A program made the position numbers and the translations under genes. 64,000 nucleotides of DNA from Martelella sp. AD-3 (GTDB lineage Bacteria > Pseudomonadota > Alphaproteobacteria > Rhizobiales > Rhizobiaceae): positions 1,488,001 to 1,552,000 of the forward strand of contig NZ_CP014275.1 of assembly GCF_001578105.1 (NCBI RefSeq), written 5' to 3'. Shown here one piece after another: positions 57,762 to 64,000 of this stretch. Under the pieces are notes generated by a model. The model was given only the letters and a program-made list of their open reading frames with translations. It did not search any database and was not told where the DNA came from. Within the stretch, counting starts at the first letter, position 1, and every line of letters begins with the position of its first letter.

Positions 57762-59617
57762 CCGATGATTTCGAACGCAAGATGAGCGGCAATGGCGGCG
57801 GTGCTTGGAGGGGCGTTTTCCTGCCCTTGCTTGCCAGCTTCACGCATGAAGATCGGGATGCCAAGGGCCTGCGCGCCTTCAGTGATGAGGATGGCGGGCC
57901 GCAGCGTCCGGTGCATTTCACAGCGGCGGAAATGGTGTTCATGTTTCCGAACCTGCTGCTGCATGCTCCCCATGGCGGTGGCAAGACCTGTTTCGCCGAG
58001 ATGCTTGAAAAAGCTGTGCATGGCGAGGCAGATGGGCAGTCTGCGTTTGACCGGACATTTCTGGCTTCGCCCGCCTATCGCAATAGCGAAGGGGATTGCC
58101 TGGGGCAGGATATACCGGAAACCTTGCCGGATGTCGTGGTCTGCCGGGCAGGCGAGGATGTCGCGGCTACGCTTGCGAATGCGTTGAAGCAGGATCGTGC
58201 GCCGTTTCTTCTGATTGTCGATGCCCTGGAAACCCGTGACGATCCCGAAGCGCTTCTGAAGCATCTGTTGGAAGTCGGAGCCCAGGCCAAGCGCTTTCGT
58301 CTTCTGGTTCTGTGCGAAAGCCACGCACTCGAGAGCATTCGCCGCCCGGCCAGCTTGCCTGAATATGGACTTCTGGGCCTGCCGCGCAGCGCGCGTGCCG
58401 CACTGCTCGCAGATGAAGGTATCGATGACCCCTGCGCGGAGGAGGACTATATTCTTCCGGGGCGCTGGTACGTTTCCATGGAGGCCGGACGTGCCGTTCC
58501 CGTGATGGAACTCGGCGAGGCTGCGTCATCGTCTTTTGCATGGGTGCGCGACTATCGGCGCGCGGCTGAACTCAAGGCGATGTCCGTCGATGAGATCGTG
58601 CGAAAGGTGACGACGGGCCCTGAAGTATGGTCCGGTCCACTTTCCCTTTATTGCCGGTCGGTGGTGCCGGGCACACAGCGGGCGCAAGCGCTGGCGCGCG
58701 CTTTGGCCGCCATTGACTGCGGGCTTTCTGTCCTGATTTCGGCGGGTGTGCTGTGTGCCCGGCTGAGTGAAGAGGCTGAAATCGTCACCGAAAGGCTGGC
58801 AGAGGCGATCGCAGCGGGCGGCGCGCCGGCACGGCTTCGTCGAAGTGCCGGTGAAACACTCGCGCGCCTGGGTGATCCGCGTGACTTGCGCGAGCTTGTT
58901 GCGGTCACTGCCGGGACCTACGATATGGGCGGTGAGATCCATCCGAACTCGGAGCCTGCCCATAGCGCGCCGGTCGGTTCATTCCGGATAGGGCGTTATC
59001 CGGTGGTCAATTCCGACTATAGCCGTTTCATCGAAGAAACCGGTCGCAACTGGTCGAGCATGAGCGGGCGTCAGCCAGAACGCGCGTCTCACCCGGCGAC
59101 CGATCTGACCTGGCATGATGCGCGTGCCTATTGTCAATGGTTGACCGAGCGCTGGCGGCGGGAGAGCCGCATTGGCGAAGACGAGGTTGTTCGCCTGCCC
59201 ATGGAACGCGAATGGGAAGCTGCCGCTCGGGGCCAACAGGGCAAATTCTATCCCTGGGGCAATGACTGGGAGCCGGAGCATGCCAATGGCGAGGAAACCG
59301 GCTTCAACGATATCTGTACGGTCGGTCTCTTTCCCGAAGGCCGTTCGGATTTTGGCTGCGACGACATGGCCGGTCAGGCCTGGGAATGGTGCACCACGCT
59401 CTGGGGACCGGATATGACAAAGCCGGACTTTGCTTTCCCATGGGCCGGTGATGGTCGGGAGGCGCTTGAGGCGCCGGGGAATATTCGCCGTGTTCTGCGC
59501 GGCGGCTGTTTCTCAAGCCCCGACTGGAAGGCCAACGGTGTCTATCGGGGCTCTCTGGAACCGGCCGGCTCCTGGCGCGGAAACGGCTTTCGCATTGTCG
59601 TCTCTTCAGAACGATAA
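57758..59617 (+). CDS. P-loop ATPase fused to FGE/SUMF1-like domain
   Basis: 619 residues. An N-terminal Walker A (APHGGGKTCF, 70-79) with a Walker B-like LLIVD forms a P-loop NTPase part (about 60-270). A helical middle region (about 280-385) is followed by an FGE-sulfatase/SUMF1 domain (about 388-619): VAVTAGTYDMGGEIHPNSEPAHSAPVGSFRIGRYPVVNSDYSRFIEETG, DLTWHDARAYCQWL, LPMEREWEAAARG, GQAWEWC and RGGCFSSPDW. The copper-binding Cys pair of true FGE (in CHRSYC) is absent, so it may be inactive as a formylglycine enzyme or act differently. It ends the rightward operon; its role is unknown. Confidence 0.72.
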   Translation: MTDDFERKMSGNGGGAWRGVFLPLLASFTHEDRDAKGLRAFSDEDGGPQRPVHFTAAEMVFMFPNLLLHAPHGGGKTCFAEMLEKAVHGEADGQSAFDRTFLASPAYRNSEGDCLGQDIPETLPDVVVCRAGEDVAATLANALKQDRAPFLLIVDALETRDDPEALLKHLLEVGAQAKRFRLLVLCESHALESIRRPASLPEYGLLGLPRSARAALLADEGIDDPCAEEDYILPGRWYVSMEAGRAVPVMELGEAASSSFAWVRDYRRAAELKAMSVDEIVRKVTTGPEVWSGPLSLYCRSVVPGTQRAQALARALAAIDCGLSVLISAGVLCARLSEEAEIVTERLAEAIAAGGAPARLRRSAGETLARLGDPRDLRELVAVTAGTYDMGGEIHPNSEPAHSAPVGSFRIGRYPVVNSDYSRFIEETGRNWSSMSGRQPERASHPATDLTWHDARAYCQWLTERWRRESRIGEDEVVRLPMEREWEAAARGQQGKFYPWGNDWEPEHANGEETGFNDICTVGLFPEGRSDFGCDDMAGQAWEWCTTLWGPDMTKPDFAFPWAGDGREALEAPGNIRRVLRGGCFSSPDWKANGVYRGSLEPAGSWRGNGFRIVVSSER

Positions 59618-59685
59618 CTGCGAATAAGCTTCTCTGAAATGCCTGGCTGCCGGACGTCGGCTCATCCCTTTGAGAACGCGAGGCC

Positions 59686-60735
59686 TTATTGTTTCACCGT
59701 GAAATCGAACCGCATCAGGTGGCGGTAGGTTTCGCCGGGCCGCAGCACGACGGAGGGGAAGTTTTCGTGGTTGGGGCTGTCGGGGTAGGCCTGCGTCTCG
59801 AGCGCGAAACCGGCGAACTCCCGGTAAAGAGCGCCGCTCTTGCCTTCAGTCGGCTGTGCCTGATAGTGACCGGCGGTATAGAACTGGACGCCGGGCTGGT
59901 TTGCGAAGAGCTGAAAACCGCGCCCGCTTTCCGGATCTTCGGCCTCGGCCACCAGCCGCATCGCGCCGTCGTAGCGGGCGACGCAGAGATTGTGATCGTA
60001 CCCCACGCCCGGCCAGGTTTCACCAATCCGGTCGCCGATCGGATGCATTTCGGTAAAGTCATAGGGCGTGCCGGCGACCGCGACGATCTCGCCTGACGGA
60101 ATCTTGTCCTCGCTCACCGCCGTATAGCCGTCGCAGAGCAGGCGCAGATGCTGGTTCTCGACGCTGCCGCTGGTATGACCGGCAAGGTTCCAGTAGCCGT
60201 GATGGATGATGTTGAGAATGGTGGCCCGATCCGTGACCGCTTCCATCTCGATGGCAAGCGCGCCGCCGTCATCGACACGGTATGTCACGCTTGCATCGAG
60301 CGCGCCGGGATAGCCCTGATCGCCGTCCGGGCTCCCGATACGGAAGGTGACGGCATTGATCTCCGGGTCGGGCTCGGCCTTCCAGAAACGCTTGCCGAAA
60401 CCGGGGAGCCCGCCATGCAGGTGGTGCGGGCCGGAATTCGCCGGAAGCTGATAATCGACGCCGTCGAGCGTGAACCTGCCAAAAGCGAGCCTGTTGGAAA
60501 GCCTGCCGCAGATGGCGCCGGCATTGCCGGGTTTCGTCACATAATCGGCCGGATCGTCATAGCCGATGACGATGTCCTCGATCGTGCCGTTGCGATCCGG
60601 GCGCATGACCCGACGCAGGATCGCGCCATAGGTCATCACCTCGATTTCAGTGTCGCCGCCCTTCAGGCGATAGGCATCGACCGCCTGTCCGTCGATTTCG
60701 CCGATGACGGCATGTGCAATTGTGTGACCGGCCAA
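59686..60735 (-). CDS. galM: Galactose mutarotase (aldose 1-epimerase)
   Basis: 349 residues from TTG 60735, chosen because GAGGAGG lies 5 nt upstream; upstream ATGs would add 37 odd residues. Family motifs: NRLAFGRFTLDGVDYQLPANSGPHHLHGG (the catalytic-region His pair), HHGYWNLAGH (His general acid), YDHNLC (with the region preceding it), and HENFPSVVLRPGETYRH at the C-terminus. The Glu of ALETQAYPDSPNHENF completes the catalytic set. It interconverts alpha and beta anomers of galactose or other aldoses. It follows transketolase in the same direction. Confidence 0.9.
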   Translation of the reverse strand: MAGHTIAHAVIGEIDGQAVDAYRLKGGDTEIEVMTYGAILRRVMRPDRNGTIEDIVIGYDDPADYVTKPGNAGAICGRLSNRLAFGRFTLDGVDYQLPANSGPHHLHGGLPGFGKRFWKAEPDPEINAVTFRIGSPDGDQGYPGALDASVTYRVDDGGALAIEMEAVTDRATILNIIHHGYWNLAGHTSGSVENQHLRLLCDGYTAVSEDKIPSGEIVAVAGTPYDFTEMHPIGDRIGETWPGVGYDHNLCVARYDGAMRLVAEAEDPESGRGFQLFANQPGVQFYTAGHYQAQPTEGKSGALYREFAGFALETQAYPDSPNHENFPSVVLRPGETYRHLMRFDFTVKQ

Positions 60736-60856
60736 GACAGCCTCCTCCCGAAAATGCCGGAGACGTCGTTCGCCTTCTCGATAGGCGAAGACGCTCCTTT
60801 CCTTGTTATGCAGCAGGCCCGGCGGCCAGCGCCAGGCATTGTTCATTCATGACGCA

Positions 60857-60891
60857 AGCGCCGCCCCAGCCAATGCCGGAAGGGCGGCGCT
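60857..60891 (-). terminator. Possible terminator hairpin after transketolase
   Basis: AGCGCCGCCC (60857-60866) and GGGCGGCGCT (60882-60891) form a perfect 10-bp stem with a 15-nt loop, 23 bp after the transketolase stop. No T-tract follows. Confidence 0.45.
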
Positions 60892-60913
60892 CTACGATGA
60901 CAGGCCCTCGCGA

Positions 60914-62926
60914 TTAGCCGATCACCGATTTCACGGTCTTGGCGACCCCTTCGGCGGTGATGCCGAAGAGTTCGAACAGGACCGGCGGGGGAGCGGATTC
61001 GCCAAATGTGTCGATGCCGACGCAACCGCCCTCAAGACCGACATATTTGCGCCAGTATTCGGTTCCGGCCGCTTCGACGGAAACGCGCGGGATACCGGCC
61101 GGCAGGACCTCTGCCTTGTAGGCTGCGTCCTGGCTGTCGAAGACGAAGGTCGACGGCATCGAAACGACGCGCACCTGAATGCCGTCCTTCGCGAGCGCTG
61201 CCCTGGCATCAAGCGCCTGACGCGTTTCCGCACCCGTGGCGATGATGACGGCGGCTGGCGCGCCCTCGGCTTCCGCCAGAACATAGCCGCCCCTGCGGAT
61301 GGCTTCGGCCTGCGAGGCAGAGCGGGCAAGCGGCGGCAGAACCTGGCGGCTGAGCGACATAAGCGTCGGCGTGCCCGTGTGCTTCAGCGCCGTTTCCCAG
61401 GCGATCGCGGCTTCCACCGCATCGGCCGGACGCCAGACATCGAGGTTCGGCATCAGGCGCAGCGAGCCCAGATGCTCGATCGGCTGGTGGGTCGGACCGT
61501 CCTCGCCGACGGCAATCGAGTCATGCGACAGCGCGTAGACCACACCGAGCTTCATCAGGGCCGCCATGCGGATGGCGTTGCGCTGATAATCGGAGAAGAC
61601 CACATAGCCGCCGCCGAAGGGCCGGAAGCCGCCATGCAGGAAAATGCCGTTCATCATCGCGCCGAGGCCGAACTCGCGCACGCCGCAATAGATGTAATTG
61701 CCGCCGGATTCTGCCGTCACCGGCTCGATCTTGTCCCAGATGGACAGGCAGGAGCCGGCAAGGTCAGCGGAAAGACCCACCAGTTCCGGCAGCTCGTCGC
61801 CCAGCATCTGCAGCACGTTCTGGCTCGCCTTGCGCATCGGGATCGTGTCCGTCAGCCCTTCGGCGGAGGCGATGAAGGCGCCCATCTCGGCATCGAAATC
61901 GGCAGGAAGCTCTCCGCTCATGCGGCGCTTGAACTCGGAAGCCTCAGCGGGATAGGCCTTTTCATAAGCCGCGAAGGCTTTGTCCCATGCGCTTTCGGCT
62001 TCTTTCCCGGCCTCTTCGGCATTGAAGGTCTCGTAGACATTTTCCGGCACTTCGAAGGGCGGCAGCGTCCAGCCGAGCGCTTCGCGCACGCGGGCGATTT
62101 CAGCGTCACCAAGCACATTGCCGTGGCAATGGGCATCCCCGGCATAGGTCGGAGAGCCCTTGCCGATCGTGGTCTTGCAGCAGATCAGCGTCGGCTGTTT
62201 CGTGTTCTTCTTGGCTTCGGCAATCGCGGCATCGATCGCCTCGACATCATGGCCATCGACATCGCGGATCACCTGCCAGCCATAGGCCTCGAAACGCTTT
62301 GGCGTGTCATCGGTGAACCAGCCGCTGACATGGCCGTCGATGGAAATGCCGTTGTCGTCGTAAAGCGCGATCAGCTTGCCGAGGCCAAGCGTGCCGGCGA
62401 GCGAGCAGGCTTCATGCGAAACGCCTTCCATCAGGCAGCCGTCACCGAGGAAAACGAAGGTGTTGTGGTCGACAATTCTGTGGCCGGGCTTGTTGAAGCT
62501 TGCTGCCAGCATCTTTTCGGCAACGGCCATGCCGACGGCATTGGCAATGCCCTGGCCGAGCGGGCCGGTCGTGGTTTCGACACCGGGCGTCACGTCATGT
62601 TCGGGATGGCCCGGCGTCTTGGAATGCAATTGCCGGAAGTTGCGGATATCGTCCATCGACAGGTCGTATCCGGTGAGGTGCAAGAGGCTGTAGAGCAACA
62701 TCGAACCGTGGCCGTTCGACAGCACGAAGCGGTCGCGGTCATACCATTGGGGGTTCTTCGGGTTGTGCTTCAGGTGGCGGGTCCACAGCGCGACGGCGAT
62801 TTCGGCCATGCCCATCGGCATGCCGGGATGGCCGGAAACGGCCTTCTGCACGGCATCCATGGACAGAACGCGGATGGTGTTTGCAAGCTCGGTGGACGAG
62901 GCGGTGGCGGGAGATTTGTTCAGCAT
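60914..62926 (-). CDS. tkt: Transketolase
   Basis: 670 residues from ATG 62926, with a weak GAGA upstream. Diagnostic segments: [83 protein letters not shown] (thiamine-diphosphate binding), [16 protein letters not shown] [14 protein letters not shown] with the active-site Glu, and [22 protein letters not shown]. It transfers two-carbon ketol groups in the pentose phosphate pathway. Length and motifs are complete. It is 73 bp downstream of the RidA gene. Confidence 0.95.
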   Translation of the reverse strand: MLNKSPATASSTELANTIRVLSMDAVQKAVSGHPGMPMGMAEIAVALWTRHLKHNPKNPQWYDRDRFVLSNGHGSMLLYSLLHLTGYDLSMDDIRNFRQLHSKTPGHPEHDVTPGVETTTGPLGQGIANAVGMAVAEKMLAASFNKPGHRIVDHNTFVFLGDGCLMEGVSHEACSLAGTLGLGKLIALYDDNGISIDGHVSGWFTDDTPKRFEAYGWQVIRDVDGHDVEAIDAAIAEAKKNTKQPTLICCKTTIGKGSPTYAGDAHCHGNVLGDAEIARVREALGWTLPPFEVPENVYETFNAEEAGKEAESAWDKAFAAYEKAYPAEASEFKRRMSGELPADFDAEMGAFIASAEGLTDTIPMRKASQNVLQMLGDELPELVGLSADLAGSCLSIWDKIEPVTAESGGNYIYCGVREFGLGAMMNGIFLHGGFRPFGGGYVVFSDYQRNAIRMAALMKLGVVYALSHDSIAVGEDGPTHQPIEHLGSLRLMPNLDVWRPADAVEAAIAWETALKHTGTPTLMSLSRQVLPPLARSASQAEAIRRGGYVLAEAEGAPAAVIIATGAETRQALDARAALAKDGIQVRVVSMPSTFVFDSQDAAYKAEVLPAGIPRVSVEAAGTEYWRKYVGLEGGCVGIDTFGESAPPPVLFELFGITAEGVAKTVKSVIG

Positions 62927-62999
62927 TTTCTTGTCTCGAAAGGCTGGGGAAAGCAGGAGGCGGCGCATTGGGGCGCGGGGCTCAGGGCTTCCCGGATCA

Positions 63000-63344
63000 T
63001 TACTTGTAGGCGATCAGGGTGACTTCGATCAGCACGCCAGGGCCAAGATCACCGGGGCAGATGGTGGCGCGCGCCGGCAGGCTTTCGGCCGGGATCCATT
63101 CGGCCCAGACATCGCTCATGGCCGGTTTCAGGCTGAGATCGGAGAGATAGATCGTCGCGAACAGCAGTTTGGACTTGTCGGAGCCCGCAGCCTCAAGATA
63201 GGTTTCGAGCTTGGCGATGGTCTGGCGGGTCTGTCCGGCAATATCGAGACTTGTGTCGTCGCATGCGGTGCCGCCGACAAAGACCAATCCGTCTTTTTCG
63301 ACGACACGGTTGAGGACAGGGGTTGGAAGATATCTGTTTGTCAC
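63000..63344 (-). CDS. RidA/YjgF/YER057c family protein
   Basis: 114 residues, the usual RidA length. [50 protein letters not shown] and [25 protein letters not shown] follow the family; the substrate-binding Arg is in PARATI. RidA hydrolyses reactive enamine/imine intermediates made by PLP enzymes; whether this member does so is unknown. It lies between the Gfo/Idh/MocA gene and transketolase in one direction, after a hairpin. Confidence 0.85.
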   Translation of the reverse strand: MTNRYLPTPVLNRVVEKDGLVFVGGTACDDTSLDIAGQTRQTIAKLETYLEAAGSDKSKLLFATIYLSDLSLKPAMSDVWAEWIPAESLPARATICPGDLGPGVLIEVTLIAYK

Positions 63345-63364
63345 GGTGTTTCCTTTCCTTGTGA

Positions 63365-63405
63365 GGGGCTTGCCGCAATGCTTGTGGAAGGGCGCGGCAA
63401 GCCCC
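63365..63405. repeat. Intercistronic hairpin upstream of ridA-like gene
   Basis: GGGGCTTGCCGC (63365-63376) and GCGGCAAGCCCC (63394-63405) form a perfect 12-bp stem with a 17-nt loop, between the oxidoreductase stop and the RidA start. It may act in mRNA processing or partial termination. Confidence 0.45.
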
Positions 63406-63469
63406 GTCTTCGTCTTCCGGCAAAGGCGCGGATTGCGCGCATCCCGCCGGCATGTTTCTCCTCAGTCCG

Positions 63470-64000
63470 TCATTTCCGGCGTCTCCTGAGATCATCGTCG
63501 ATAAGGGCGGTCATGCGTTCAAGCGACTCCATGGCGCTCACTCCATCGGTGATATCGGGGGCGGTGTTTGCCTCGCCCCGGAAGGCTTTCGCCGCATCGG
63601 CCATCAGGGCGGCATAGCCCTTGTGGTCCTCATTGGCGGCGGCGGTGAAATTCGGCGTCCAGCTCAGCGTGTCGGCGCCGCCTGCGAGGCTCGCTGCCGG
63701 GTCCTCCGCCTTGAACGGCGGATTGCGGAAATAGCGGACATTGATGACATTCTCGATCTCGATACGGCGATGATCGCCCATGATCGTGATGTCCTCCGTC
63801 GGCGTCCCGCGCGACTGGATCGTGCCCATGACAACGGTGCCGATCGCGCCGTTCTCGCAGGTGAAATTGAGGTGCAGCAGCAGGTGGCCGGGCGCGGTCT
63901 CGACCGTGCGCACCGCCATGTCATCGAATGCCGAACCGGCAAACCACGGGATCAGGTCCATGTAGTGGACGCAGTGGTGCAGGTAGAAGCCGGAATAGTC
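63470..64000 (-). CDS. Gfo/Idh/MocA-family oxidoreductase, partial (N-terminus beyond window)
   Basis: 177 residues are visible up to the window edge, with the open frame continuing. DYSGFYLHHCVHYMDLIPWFAGSAFDDMAVRT has the His-x-x-H-x-x-D-type helix of the C-terminal domain. VMGTIQSRGTPTEDITIMGDHRRIEIEN and ALMADAAKAFRGEANTAPDITDGVSAMESLERMTALIDD are typical of the family. The NAD(P)-binding N-terminal domain lies beyond 64000. Substrate unknown, likely a sugar or polyol; it precedes RidA and transketolase in the same direction. Confidence 0.88.
   Translation of the reverse strand, partial: DYSGFYLHHCVHYMDLIPWFAGSAFDDMAVRTVETAPGHLLLHLNFTCENGAIGTVVMGTIQSRGTPTEDITIMGDHRRIEIENVINVRYFRNPPFKAEDPAASLAGGADTLSWTPNFTAAANEDHKGYAALMADAAKAFRGEANTAPDITDGVSAMESLERMTALIDDDLRRRRK

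Noticed and set aside
60803..63022. 739-residue plus-strand open frame
   Set aside because: Antisense to transketolase, a certain gene; composition is that of a shadow frame.
1..64000. CRISPR array, tRNA or rRNA genes
   Set aside because: I saw no regularly spaced direct repeats and no cloverleaf or rRNA sequence; short inverted repeats found are hairpins or operators.

Overview
The window looks like the chromosome of a GC-rich alphaproteobacterium of the Rhizobiales type. The pointers are a GapR-family protein, a GcrA-like protein, a C-terminal scpB fragment, dipeptide-type ABC transport with a GntR/FCD regulator, and mostly alphaproteobacterial-looking housekeeping genes. I cannot name the genus from sequence alone.

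Positions 1 to about 42.2 kb are most of a podovirus-like prophage. Its left end lies outside the window and its right end is marked by a P4-type integrase (40976..42154, minus). The late genes run on the minus strand. In transcription order they are small and large terminase, portal, scaffold, a CsrA-like protein, an N4-gp56-type major capsid protein, adaptor and neck proteins, and then an unusual tail set. That set holds a fusion of a GH5 endoglucanase with a PL7-like (alginate lyase) domain, a Calx-beta/collagen-like rod, a Calx-beta protein carrying a whole glycoside hydrolase family 48 domain, further tail or neck proteins, an acetyltransferase and an S74-chaperone protein. I know of no other GH48 on a phage; this is the strongest novelty candidate.

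The early genes run on the plus strand (30.5 to 38.9 kb). They encode a DUF1064-type nuclease, a replication initiator, GapR, a DNA sliding clamp, a GcrA-like mini-protein, a beta-class DNA methyltransferase, SSB, small regulators and an AlpA/excisionase. A HigB / HigA-ImmA / hypothetical toxin-antitoxin set follows next to the integrase.

Four AT-richer cargo genes interrupt the late region at module boundaries: a SIR2 protein, a DUF2254-like membrane protein on the opposite strand, an Asn-rich-motif protein and a small membrane protein. A 17-bp dyad, GWTGC-N7-GCAWC, recurs in intergenic spaces across the prophage, often on top of promoter elements and directly after cargo genes. I propose it is the operator of the HTH repressor at 29675..30256, so that one repressor silences many separate promoters.

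Right of the integrase lie an AbrB-Doc toxin-antitoxin pair with a palindromic operator and an scpB remnant. Two divergent operons follow (43.7 to 59.6 kb). Leftward: a dual-ATPase peptide ABC protein, hydantoin/Asp racemase, cyclic amidohydrolase, DapA-like aldolase, atypical SDR, PatB-type C-S lyase and GntR regulator. Rightward: a sulfurtransferase, solute-binding protein, two permeases, a second solute-binding-like protein without signal peptide, a VOC protein and an ATPase-FGE/SUMF fusion. Together they suggest uptake and breakdown of a sulfur-containing cyclic amide or peptide; the substrate is unknown. The last 4 kb holds galactose mutarotase, transketolase, a RidA protein and the C-terminal part of a Gfo/Idh/MocA oxidoreductase, all on the minus strand.
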